Positions 1 to 6,506 are shown, counted from the stretch's first letter. The stretch: DNA of 8,531 bases from an uncultured Victivallales bacterium (GCA_903834675.1 CAILKC010000194.1:1-8531), one strand, 5' to 3'. Made by a program: numbers and translations. Notes: generated by a model from the letters alone, not told the origin.

Positions 1-90
1 ATCGCGGGCTCCAGGGCTTCCCATTCCGCCCTTCGTCCGCCGCGGCGGACGAGGGGCGGTGGAGGGCGCCGCTGCGTCGGCGCCGCGGCG
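1..90. repeat. G+C-rich hairpin-forming DNA, probably the outer part of the left repeat
   Basis: Two strong inverted repeats are visible. Bases 26-59 form a 34-base near-perfect palindrome, with a single T.G wobble at 32/53 and the perfect core GTCCGCCGCGGCGGAC at 35-50. Bases 65-71 (GGCGCCG) pair with 78-84 (CGGCGCC) around a 6-base loop, and 60-68 pair with 103-111, enclosing that hairpin. There is no T-tract after either stem, so these are not classical terminators. The stretch joins directly to the repeat at 91-214 and is probably part of the same element, but the right-hand copy stops at the window end, so this cannot be compared. I see no gene here. Confidence 0.6.
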
Positions 91-214
91 GCCACGCAGG
101 GCCGCCCTCCAGGCGATCCGGCGCGTCCCGGCCGGATCGGAATGGGAGCCGCGTCGGCAAGTCTCATTCCGGTATGTCCGGCCCCAGCCTGAACCCTAGG
201 ACCCTAGGACCTGA
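91..214 (-). repeat. Left copy of a structured inverted repeat (partner at 8404-8531)
   Basis: The reverse complement of the window's last ~100 bases aligns to 91-189 with about three mismatches and one single-base gap. The shared segment TGAACCCTAGG follows, after an 11-base gap in this copy. The repeat folds into successive hairpins: 114-122 with 131-139 (CGATCCGGC/GCCGGATCG), and 138-147 with 162-171 (one G.T pair). Bases 194-209 hold two tandem copies of CCCTAGGA, present only once in the right copy. Similarity ends at 214, just where the right copy would continue into its terminal motif GTGACTACTCAGGT, so this copy has lost its inner terminus. Minus strand is assigned relative to the right copy. 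I see no coding capacity. Confidence 0.85.
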
Positions 215-240
215 CCTGCGCCCGGAGCCTGGCGTCGGGC

Positions 241-268
241 TTGCCGGTCTCTGGCAGGGGGCTATAAT
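241..268 (+). promoter_or_regulatory. Sigma-70-type promoter for the 340-1116 gene
   Basis: A perfect TATAAT -10 box lies at 263-268, and TTGCCG (4 of 6 matches to TTGACA) at 241-246 with a 16-base spacer. Transcription would start near 275, giving a leader of about 65 bases before the ATG at 340. This is the best promoter-like match in the window. It lies only ~27 bases from the end of the left repeat. Confidence 0.65.
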
Positions 269-280
269 GATCTGCTCAGT

Positions 281-297
281 CCCGACCACCGGTCGGG
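281..297 (+). promoter_or_regulatory. Leader hairpin or operator downstream of the promoter
   Basis: CCCGACC-ACC-GGTCGGG is a perfect 7-bp inverted repeat with a 3-base loop. It starts about 6 bases after the predicted transcription start and ends 42 bases before the start codon. The position fits a repressor operator or a 5'-stabilising mRNA hairpin. The sequence does not say which, and no regulator gene is in the window. Confidence 0.45.
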
Positions 298-339
298 CGG
301 CAACAGGTGGATTTCCGAGGTTCGCAAGGAGGTAACAGG

Positions 340-1116
340 ATGGCACGAATTCCCGTCGGACTGGAATTGTACTCGGTGCGGAAAGACTTGGACAGCGATG
401 CCTTCGGGACGCTCAAGGCGGTTGCCGCCATGGGCTACGACGGCGTCGAGTTCGCCGGTCCGCCCAAGCACAGCGGCAAAGAACTTGGCGAGATGCTCAA
501 GCAGACCGGGCTGCGGTGCTGTGGCTGGCACACGCCCTTCAACCTGGTGCAGGACGACACGCTGGCCGCGACCATCGAGCTCAATAAGGCTGTGGGCAAC
601 ACGTACGTCATCATCCCCGGTCTGCCTGGGCACCTGGTGCAGACGATCGCCGACTGGGCCAAGATGGCGGACTTCTTCAACCGTCTGGCCGACAAACTCG
701 CCGTCCATGGCATGGTCACGGGTTACCACAATCACCACACCGAGTTTGCCGCCAAGGAAGGGACCACCCCGTGGGACACCTTCTTCGGTAAGGTTCGGAC
801 GGACGTGATCATGCAGATGGATGTCGGCAATGCCTTGCGTGGCGGCGCCGATGTCATGGGCATCCTGAAGCGCTATCCGGGACGCTGCCAGACGATTCAC
901 CTCAAGCCCTACTCGACCAAGGCTGGCAAGGATAATCCCGAAGCCGGTTTCAGGCCGCTGATTGGGGCGGACGAGATTGCCTGGCTGGACCTGTTCAGCT
1001 TCTGCGAGACCCAGGGCAAGACGGCCTGGTACATCGTCGAATACGAGAGCGACGCCTATCCGCCTCTCGACGCGGTGGAGCGCTGCCTGAAAGCCGTCAA
1101 GGCGATGGGGCGCTGA
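340..1116 (+). CDS. Sugar phosphate isomerase/epimerase, TIM barrel (AP_endonuc_2 fold)
   Basis: 258-aa cytoplasmic TIM-barrel protein of the xylose-isomerase-like / AP_endonuc_2 family, whose members are metal-dependent and isomerise or epimerise sugars, inositols or keto-glycosides. It shows the early strand GYDGVEFAG (32-40), GYHNHHTEF (128-136), QMDVGNA with Asp161 (159-165), HLKPY with His187 (187-191) and IVEYE with Glu234 (232-236). These acid and His positions at strand ends suit a divalent-metal site. Length is normal and there is no signal peptide. I chose the ATG at 340 because AGGAGGT (327-333) sits 6 bases upstream; an in-frame GTG at 307 would place that site inside the gene. 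It has its own promoter and converges on the sulfatase-fold gene, with 31 bases between the stops. The exact substrate is unknown. Confidence 0.88.
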   Translation: MARIPVGLELYSVRKDLDSDAFGTLKAVAAMGYDGVEFAGPPKHSGKELGEMLKQTGLRCCGWHTPFNLVQDDTLAATIELNKAVGNTYVIIPGLPGHLVQTIADWAKMADFFNRLADKLAVHGMVTGYHNHHTEFAAKEGTTPWDTFFGKVRTDVIMQMDVGNALRGGADVMGILKRYPGRCQTIHLKPYSTKAGKDNPEAGFRPLIGADEIAWLDLFSFCETQGKTAWYIVEYESDAYPPLDAVERCLKAVKAMGR

Positions 1117-1147
1117 TCCCGAGTCCGGCGCCCCCGCCCGCGCGGGC
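1117..1147. other. Convergent intergenic gap with a short palindrome
   Basis: Only 31 bases separate two converging stop codons. They contain the perfect 12-base palindrome GCCCGCGCGGGC (1136-1147), directly next to the stop codon of the minus-strand gene. It could form a small bidirectional stem, but neither side has a T-tract, so a role in termination is only a guess. Confidence 0.25.
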
Positions 1148-2554
1148 TTACTTCTTGGCCCGGTCTTGCAGTTTGGCGGCTTCCTTGGGGTCGCCGATGT
1201 GCAGGGTGTTGTAGGCCTGCTCGCTGGAGGTGAAGGCCGGGCCGCATTCCGCGTGCCCGTGCCAGCACTCTTGGGCGAACATCGGGTTGGGGCGACCGAC
1301 TTCCTTCTCGCGCTTGGCAATGAAGGCGTTCATGCGGGCGCGCAGCATCTCGACCACCGCGGGCTCCTGCTCGGCGAGGTTGGTGAGTTCGGCGGGATCG
1401 TGCAGCAGGTCATAGAGTTCGACCTGGGGCTTGAAGTGGAAGTCCGGTTCCAGGGCTTCGAAGAACTTCCACTCGGGCGTGCGCCAGCCGTGCTTGCGCA
1501 TCCAGGTGCATTCGGTGAGATAGAACTCGGTATCGAGATGCGGGGTTTCGCCGCGCACCAGTTTCATCAGCGACTGTCCGTCGAAGGGCACGTCGGCCTT
1601 GATCCCCAGCAGTTCCATCAGGGTCGGGACCATGTCTTTGTGCTGGTTGAAGCCCGGCACGCGTCGGCCGGCCGGGACCTTAGCCGGGTAGCGGATGATG
1701 CAGGGCACCCGCAGGGTGTTGTCGTAGATGCCGTGGTGGTCAAACCAGCAGTCGTGGTCGTACAGCGTTTCGCCATGGTCGGCATTGATGACCACGACGG
1801 TGTTGTCCAGGACGCCCAGGGACTCGAGGGTGGTGAAGATGCGGGCGATGCAGGCGTCCATGTAGGCCACGGCGCCATCGTACTGGGCGATGACGTAGTC
1901 CTTGTCGGTGACCAGGCCGGGGCCTGGCAGCCACGACAGGAAGTAGTCCCGGAAGGGCACAAACTCATAGACCGGGTCCATGCTCCGGTTGCCCGGATCG
2001 CGCTCGTTGCCGTGATAGAACATACGGTCATAGGGCAGGGGCGGCAGGTAGGGCGTGTGCGGGTCCATGTGGCGGAGGAAGAGGAAGAAGGGCTTGTCGT
2101 CGGCCGCCAGTTTGACCAACTCGGGCAGCGCCACCTCGTTGAGCGATTCGGCCTTGTGACTGCGGCCATCCGCACCCGCGCCCCAGCCGCTGAAGTTCAG
2201 GTAGGTCTGGAAGCCACGTGCCGCGGCGTTGCCGGTGAAGCCGATGCAGCTGGTGGCGTAGCCGTTCTCGCCGAGGATGGAGGCGAGACTCTTGGTCTCC
2301 TCGGGGAACTGGCCCTTGTGGCGCAGGGCGACGCAGTTGGTGCCGAAGCAGTCGCGGCCGGTCAGCATACTGCCGTAGCCCGGGGTGGTGGGCACGTGGG
2401 GCGAGAAGGTGTTCTCGAACAAGGTGCCGCCCTGCGCGAAGGCATCGATGTGGGGCGTCGTGAGCCGCGGGTAGCCGTAGCAGCTCATGTGGGTCGACAC
2501 CAGGGAATCGATGCCGATCAGCAGAAGATTCGGTTTGCTCTTCTTCTTAGCCAT
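1148..2554 (-). CDS. Sulfatase-fold hydrolase with Thr at the formylglycine position (alkaline phosphatase superfamily)
   Basis: 468-aa protein with the type I sulfatase layout. Visible landmarks are GIDSL (14-18, metal Asp16), TTPGYGSMLTGR (56-67), RHMDPHTPY (161-169), INADHGE (256-262, Asp259/His260), FDHHGIYDNTLRVP (271-284) and a C-terminal ELYDLLHDPAELTNLA segment (379-394). The family signature C/S-x-P-S-R-x(4)-L-T-G is altered. Thr56 replaces the Cys that becomes formylglycine, and Gly59 and Tyr60 replace Ser and Arg, while Leu-Thr-Gly-Arg is kept. The usual Lys-His-Gly is His-His-Gly (273-275). Thr nucleophiles occur in phosphodiesterases and phosphotransferases of this superfamily, so phosphate or phosphonate ester cleavage, or another activity, may be likelier than sulfate release. 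No signal peptide is evident, suggesting a cytoplasmic enzyme. The start is fixed by AAAGGA 6 bases upstream. Last gene of the operon, 22 bases after the oxidoreductase. Confidence 0.85.
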   Translation of the reverse strand: MAKKKSKPNLLLIGIDSLVSTHMSCYGYPRLTTPHIDAFAQGGTLFENTFSPHVPTTPGYGSMLTGRDCFGTNCVALRHKGQFPEETKSLASILGENGYATSCIGFTGNAAARGFQTYLNFSGWGAGADGRSHKAESLNEVALPELVKLAADDKPFFLFLRHMDPHTPYLPPLPYDRMFYHGNERDPGNRSMDPVYEFVPFRDYFLSWLPGPGLVTDKDYVIAQYDGAVAYMDACIARIFTTLESLGVLDNTVVVINADHGETLYDHDCWFDHHGIYDNTLRVPCIIRYPAKVPAGRRVPGFNQHKDMVPTLMELLGIKADVPFDGQSLMKLVRGETPHLDTEFYLTECTWMRKHGWRTPEWKFFEALEPDFHFKPQVELYDLLHDPAELTNLAEQEPAVVEMLRARMNAFIAKREKEVGRPNPMFAQECWHGHAECGPAFTSSEQAYNTLHIGDPKEAAKLQDRAKK

Positions 2555-2576
2555 GGTCAGTCCTTTCTGGAGTAAC

Positions 2577-3638
2577 TCAGATGCTATCGATGGCCGGATC
2601 GTTGATGGAGACGCGCCGGCCCTGGCGGTTGGAGAGGTGCCCGGCGAGGGTCAGACGCAGCGAGGTCCGGCCCTCTTCGGCCGTGGCGATGGCGGGGCGA
2701 GCGCCCATGAGGAACTCGGCGAGCGGCAGGGCCAGGCCGAGGATGCGCGGGCCGTGGTTGGGCGGCGAGGCGATGTCGCTATAGACCCAGTCCTTGGCGC
2801 CGACCATGAACCACTTCAGGCCGCAGGCATTCGCCGGGCGCGGGACGCCGCCGCTCGGCCCATCGCCGTAATTCTGGATAATGACGCCCTTTTCCGCGAC
2901 GATCTCGGTGGTGTTCTCGCCCGCCACGCAGGTGAACGAGCAACTGACCTCGGCCAAGGGCCCGCCCGGGTAACGGTAGATGGCCATGCCGTTGTCCATC
3001 GGCATCTTGGGATGGCAGAGCGAGGCGATCTCGGCGGTCACCGTCTCCGGTACCCCAAGGAGCCAGTGGAGGAAGTCGACGGCGTGCGCCGCATCGTCGG
3101 CCCAGATGTCCCGGTTCTCGGTCGGGCTGACGTGCCAACTGTCCAGGATCCAGCCCCAAAGGTGAGCACCGAGACAGTGCCGCCGCCGCACCTGGAAGAC
3201 CTTGCCGAATTCGCCGCTCGCGAGCAGTTCCTTCATCTTCAGATTCTGCGGATCGACGCGCATCTGCCAGGCCATGGTGAAGGGCACTTTGGCACGGTTG
3301 ACGGCGGCCACCACGCGGTCGGCCTCGGCCATAGTCAGCCCGATAGGCTTCTGCAGGATGATGGCCTTGCCCGCGGCCGCGGCCTGTTCGACCAGCTCGG
3401 CATGCCGGGAGGTCTCCGCCGTGATCACGACCGCCTGGACCGCGGCATCCGCCAGGAGAGCTTGCACCTGCGCGTAGGCCCGCAGCTTCAGCGGAGCCAC
3501 GTTCTTCTCCAGGCGCGCCGCATCGTGGTCCCAGCCGGCCACCACGTCGACGCCGTACTCGGGGTGCTCGCGCCACTGCGCGATGTAGGGCCCGACGTGC
3601 CCATGGGCAAAACCGAGAATGCCGACACCTAGTCTCAT
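2577..3638 (-). CDS. Gfo/Idh/MocA family oxidoreductase (operon gene 3)
   Basis: 353-aa NAD(P)-dependent dehydrogenase. An N-terminal Rossmann fold opens with GVGILGFAHGH (4-14), and a C-terminal alpha/beta dimerisation and substrate domain follows. Family members oxidise or reduce a hydroxyl of sugars, inositols or glycosides. The usual E-K-P motif is Q-K-P here (96-98, catalytic-type Lys97). The active-site helix reads ADDAAHAVDFLHWLLG (180-195), with His185 as the likely catalytic His. The reading frame stays open far upstream, but the ATG at 3638 is supported by AAGGAG 7 bases before it and by the start of the Rossmann strand right after it; upstream residues overlap the neighbouring gene and look non-native. 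It starts 37 bases after the isomerase stop. Cytoplasmic; substrate unknown. Confidence 0.88.
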   Translation of the reverse strand: MRLGVGILGFAHGHVGPYIAQWREHPEYGVDVVAGWDHDAARLEKNVAPLKLRAYAQVQALLADAAVQAVVITAETSRHAELVEQAAAAGKAIILQKPIGLTMAEADRVVAAVNRAKVPFTMAWQMRVDPQNLKMKELLASGEFGKVFQVRRRHCLGAHLWGWILDSWHVSPTENRDIWADDAAHAVDFLHWLLGVPETVTAEIASLCHPKMPMDNGMAIYRYPGGPLAEVSCSFTCVAGENTTEIVAEKGVIIQNYGDGPSGGVPRPANACGLKWFMVGAKDWVYSDIASPPNHGPRILGLALPLAEFLMGARPAIATAEEGRTSLRLTLAGHLSNRQGRRVSINDPAIDSI

Positions 3639-3675
3639 GATAGGTCTCCTTGCCCAGTTTCCGTGGTCATACGCT

Positions 3676-4473
3676 TCAGCGGGCGCCGCAGGCTTGCAGG
3701 CAGGCCTGCAGGTGGCCGCGGGTCTCGGCGGCGATGGCAACGCAGGCTGGCACCGCGTAGTCCTTGGCGCCGATGACCTCGAGGTCGACCGGGCCGGTGT
3801 AACCGTTCTCGTGCAACACGCGGAGGTAGCCCAGCAGGTCGATGTCGCCGCGGCCGTTGGCCTGCATCTCGGGCTTGCCCGGCCCTTTTTCACGGCCCTT
3901 ACAGTCGCGGATATGCACATGGCGGATGCGTGTGATCACCGCCGCAATGGCCTCGACCGGATTCTCGTTAGCGCGGTGGATGTGGCTGGGATCCATATCC
4001 AGGCCGAAGGCGGGATTCGAGATCGCCTGCAAGACCCGCAAGGTGGTCGGGGTGTTGTACATGGCGCAGCCCACGTGGGCTTTGACGCAGAGCATGACCC
4101 CGTACTTGCCCGCCAGGTCGGCCAGCTTACCCAGCGCCTCGATGGACTGTTGCAGCGTGGCCTCATCACCCATCTTGCCACCGGGGCCGCAGTTCACCAC
4201 CGGAATGCCGATCTCGACCGCCGCCTGGAAGGCACGCTCCATCACCGCCGGATCCTGCGAAGGCTGTTCCATGGCCTGCACCGGCAGTTCATACTTCTTC
4301 GACAGTTCCTTGATCAGCGGCGCCAGCTCACGCCAGCGGCCCAGCACCAGGTGCTGGCTCATGCCCTCGATGGCGCTGACCTCGAGGGCGTCATAGCCGC
4401 AGGCCTTGGTCCACTGGAAGGCGGTCTCCAGGTCGTGACCGCCAAACAATACCGAGTTTACCCCGAGCTTCAT
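3676..4473 (-). CDS. Sugar phosphate isomerase/epimerase, TIM barrel (operon gene 2)
   Basis: 265-aa AP_endonuc_2-fold protein, only distantly similar to the product of 340-1116. It shows GYDALEVS with Glu31 (26-33), LCVKAHVGC with His133 (128-136), GLDMDPSHI with Asp159/Asp161 and His164 (157-165), HVHIRDCKG (185-193), the late-strand GRGDIDLLGYL (207-217) and VDLEV with Glu232 (229-233). These suit a metal-binding barrel that isomerises or epimerises a sugar or acts on a keto-sugar. The start at 4473 is preferred because GAGGAG lies 6 bases upstream; an in-frame ATG at 4488 would bury that site and overlap the previous gene. The Shine-Dalgarno overlaps the stop codon of the upstream oxidoreductase (gap 11 bases), suggesting translational coupling. 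Confidence 0.87.
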   Translation of the reverse strand: MKLGVNSVLFGGHDLETAFQWTKACGYDALEVSAIEGMSQHLVLGRWRELAPLIKELSKKYELPVQAMEQPSQDPAVMERAFQAAVEIGIPVVNCGPGGKMGDEATLQQSIEALGKLADLAGKYGVMLCVKAHVGCAMYNTPTTLRVLQAISNPAFGLDMDPSHIHRANENPVEAIAAVITRIRHVHIRDCKGREKGPGKPEMQANGRGDIDLLGYLRVLHENGYTGPVDLEVIGAKDYAVPACVAIAAETRGHLQACLQACGAR

Positions 4474-4484
4474 CTCTGCTCTCC

Positions 4485-5603
4485 TCACTGCTCGCGCGGG
4501 TTATGCTTAAGAATGGGCAGCGGATTCGGCCGCACCAGCACCCCGCCCTGTTCGTAGGACTCGATGGCGGCGAAGGTGTACTCCAGGGTCGCCAGCGCGT
4601 CACGTCCGGAAGCGCGGAGTTTGTGTTTCGGGACCTGGTTGGTGACGTCCTCGAGGAAGGCGTGGATGCGGTTCGGGAAGGTGGCGCCGAAGTCCTTGAT
4701 CCCGGTGTCATGGACAACCGGGGTCGGGCACTGTCCCAGGCCGAGCTTCTCGGGCTTGGCGTCCGGGCTGCCGGGGGCCGGGTAGAAGGTACACTTCTCC
4801 ACGCAGTTCTCGATGCAGAACGTCCCTTTCGAGCCGCCGACCTCGACGCTCCACCAGCCCCCCAGGCCCATGGTGGCATCGCCCCGCTGACTGAACAGGT
4901 AGCCCACCGCGCCGCTCTGGAACTGCACGTGGATGCTGTTGATGGCCACCATCAGGTCCGCCGCCGCAACGCGGAAGCTAGGCCGCCCCATGAAGGCCTG
5001 GACGTGGGTGATGTCGCCGCAGAAGTGACGCATGATGCTGAAGGGATGGGCCAGGAAGGCTTTGACGTGGAAGTAGGGGAACCCGGCCACGTTCGCACCG
5101 CCTCCGGGAGCGTAGTTGTGGATGCCGCCGACAAACCCCATCCGGTGCAGGCAGTAGATCTGCTCGCCGATCTTGCCCTCGTCCATGTACTTACGGGCGA
5201 TGCGGGCCGGCTCGGTGAAGTAGTGGTTCAGATTGCAGCCCAGGTAGACATTCTGCTCGTGGGCGAAGGCCACCATCTCGCGGGCGTCCTCGACCTCGTT
5301 GCTGATGGGCTTCTCCACCAGCACATGCTTGCCGGCTTCCAGCGCCTCCATGGCCGGCTCGTAGTGCCAGCCGCCGTTCTCAGGACCGCCCGTGGTCACA
5401 TCGACGATGTCCAGATCCTCGTTGGCCAGCATCTCCTTCAGGCTGTAGTACGCCTTGACCTTGTGCTTCGCCGCCACTTCATCGGCGCGCGCCTTGACCA
5501 CGTCGCAGACCGCCACCAACTGCGCCAGGGGATCGGTCGCGTGACATTGTGCGTGAGTCTGGCCGATCCCCCGCATCCCGACCACTCCGACTTTCAGTGC
5601 CAT
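4485..5603 (-). CDS. Gfo/Idh/MocA family oxidoreductase (first gene of the four-gene operon)
   Basis: 372-aa NAD(P)-dependent oxidoreductase. The Rossmann segment KVGVVGMRGIGQTHA (4-18) is followed by a second-strand acid in AVCD (31-34), HVLVEKP (93-99, canonical E-K-P with Lys98) and the C-terminal sheet domain. The segment YFHVKAFLAHPFSIMRHFCG (177-196) supplies candidate active-site His residues. It differs from the other oxidoreductase in this operon (canonical EKP, longer, different C-terminus), so the two are paralogues with probably different substrates or opposite reaction directions. The start at 5603 is set by GAGGAG 8 bases upstream; in-frame sequence further upstream runs through the divergent control region. 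As the promoter-proximal gene it should be the most directly controlled. Confidence 0.88.
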   Translation of the reverse strand: MALKVGVVGMRGIGQTHAQCHATDPLAQLVAVCDVVKARADEVAAKHKVKAYYSLKEMLANEDLDIVDVTTGGPENGGWHYEPAMEALEAGKHVLVEKPISNEVEDAREMVAFAHEQNVYLGCNLNHYFTEPARIARKYMDEGKIGEQIYCLHRMGFVGGIHNYAPGGGANVAGFPYFHVKAFLAHPFSIMRHFCGDITHVQAFMGRPSFRVAAADLMVAINSIHVQFQSGAVGYLFSQRGDATMGLGGWWSVEVGGSKGTFCIENCVEKCTFYPAPGSPDAKPEKLGLGQCPTPVVHDTGIKDFGATFPNRIHAFLEDVTNQVPKHKLRASGRDALATLEYTFAAIESYEQGGVLVRPNPLPILKHNPREQ

Positions 5604-5636
5604 CCGAGTGACTCCTCTGTCCTTGGAGACTGTAAG

Positions 5637-5660
5637 AAAAAACACCCGCGCCGCACGGCG
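5637..5660 (-). terminator. Possible attenuator-like hairpin and T-run in the operon leader
   Basis: On the minus strand a small G+C stem (CGCC/GGCG, within 5649-5660) is followed after about six bases by TTTTTT (5642-5637), ahead of the first operon gene at 5603. Hairpin-plus-U-run is the pattern of an intrinsic terminator, and here it would lie in the leader. The stem is short and the spacing to the U-run is loose, so this is a weak call. Confidence 0.2.
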
Positions 5661-5751
5661 GTCCTCACTGAATAACGACCGGTACCGTAACCGCCGCGAA
5701 GGGGAATGCCAGAAGAACACAACCCTTGCCGGTAATGGGTTCCTGCTGGGC

Positions 5752-5780
5752 TTGACCTCGCGGCCTCCGCGCAGCACATT
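5752..5780 (+). promoter_or_regulatory. Candidate promoter for the lyxose isomerase gene, with an inverted repeat in the spacer
   Basis: TTGACC (5752-5757, 5 of 6 matches to the -35 consensus) and CACATT (5775-5780, 3 of 6) are separated by 17 bases. Inside the spacer lies CGCGG-CCT-CCGCG (5759-5771), a perfect 5-bp inverted repeat that could be an operator. Transcription would start near 5787, about 27 bases before the ATG. The rest of the divergent region 5604-5813 must also hold the minus-strand operon promoter, but I see no convincing -35/-10 pair for it; the only other landmark is the 8-base palindrome CGGTACCG (5680-5687). Confidence 0.4.
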
Positions 5781-5813
5781 TCCCGACATGTCACCCAGCC
5801 GGAGGCCAGTTCC

Positions 5814-6506
5814 ATGAAGCGCTCAGAGATCAATGCGATTATCCGGGACGCCGACGTCTTCCTGAAGCGTCTGCAGTTCCACCTGCCGCCGTTCGCCTAC
5901 TGGACGCCTGACGAATGGCGCCGCCGAGGTCCCGAGTCGCGGGAGATCGTGGCTCACCAACTGGGCTGGGACATCACCGACTTCGGCAGCGACCGCTTCG
6001 ACGACGTGGGGCTGTTTCTGTTCACCATCCGCAATGGCAGCCTCGAGAGCCTGCGCACGGGCCGCGGCAAGTCGTATGCCGAGAAGATCATGGTGGTGCG
6101 GGCCGGCCAGGTGACGCCGCTGCACTTCCACTGGGGCAAGACGGAAGACATTATCAACCGCGGTGGCGGCACGCTCGTGCTGCGCCTGTTCAACTCGACG
6201 GCGGCGGAAGGGCTGGACCGGGAGCGGCCGGTGGAGGTCTCCCTGGACGGCGTGCGGCGCGTGGTGCCAGCAGGCGACCTGGTCCGCCTCGGGCCCGGCG
6301 AGAGCATCACCCTGGAGACGGGCCTTTACCACGAGTTTTGGGGGGAGGACGGCAAGGTCCTGGTGGGCGAAGTCTCCGCCGTGAACGACGACGCGGCCGA
6401 CAACCGTTTCCTGGACCCGGTCGGGCGTTTTCCCGCCGTGGTCGAGGACGAAGCGCCGCTGCACCTGCTGGTGGGTGATGTCCCACGCTACTACCGCGGC
6501 GAGTAG
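5814..6506 (+). CDS. D-lyxose / D-mannose ketol-isomerase (cupin)
   Basis: 230-aa protein of the D-lyxose isomerase family (a cupin barrel, usually about 225-230 aa). Characterised members interconvert D-lyxose with D-xylulose and D-mannose with D-fructose using Mn2+. The metal-binding set is intact: His104 and His106 in PLHFHWGK, Glu111 in KTEDI, and His173 in GLYHEFWGE (169-177). The C-terminal EVSAVNDDAADNRFLDPVGRFP (186-207) is also family-like. Cytoplasmic, no signal peptide. The ATG at 5814 has GGAGG 8 bases upstream (5801-5805). It is divergent from the four-gene operon and could share control with it, and it converges on the esterase gene with 20 bases between stops. It points to pentose or hexose entry into central metabolism. 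The choice between lyxose and mannose as true substrate is open. Confidence 0.9.
   Translation: MKRSEINAIIRDADVFLKRLQFHLPPFAYWTPDEWRRRGPESREIVAHQLGWDITDFGSDRFDDVGLFLFTIRNGSLESLRTGRGKSYAEKIMVVRAGQVTPLHFHWGKTEDIINRGGGTLVLRLFNSTAAEGLDRERPVEVSLDGVRRVVPAGDLVRLGPGESITLETGLYHEFWGEDGKVLVGEVSAVNDDAADNRFLDPVGRFPAVVEDEAPLHLLVGDVPRYYRGE

Noticed and set aside
289..297. A shared operator based on ACCGGTC-like words near 289-297, 5678-5684 and 7496-7504
   Set aside because: The shared words are only 6-8 bases, lie in different surroundings and are expected by chance in G+C-rich DNA.
262..346. Upstream GTG start at 307 for the first isomerase, and minus-strand frames over the promoter
   Set aside because: The AGGAGGT at 327-333 points to the ATG at 340, and the minus-strand frames run across the repeat, the promoter and the antisense of the gene.
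1136..1147. GCCCGCGCGGGC palindrome as a bidirectional terminator
   Set aside because: Too short, no usable loop and no T-tract on either side; kept only as a low-confidence note.
1166..2575. A 469-codon open frame on the plus strand opposite the sulfatase-fold gene
   Set aside because: It is an antisense shadow of a conserved gene in G+C-rich DNA. Its product is rich in Val/Gly/His/Arg with no family motif, while the minus-strand frame has clear catalytic motifs and a Shine-Dalgarno.
2487..3632. A 381-codon open frame on the plus strand opposite the oxidoreductase
   Set aside because: Same shadow effect; the minus-strand frame has a Rossmann motif and a good start, and this one has no recognisable domain.
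4503..5675. A 390-codon open frame on the plus strand opposite the first operon gene
   Set aside because: Antisense to a conserved Gfo/Idh/MocA gene, with composition typical of a shadow frame.
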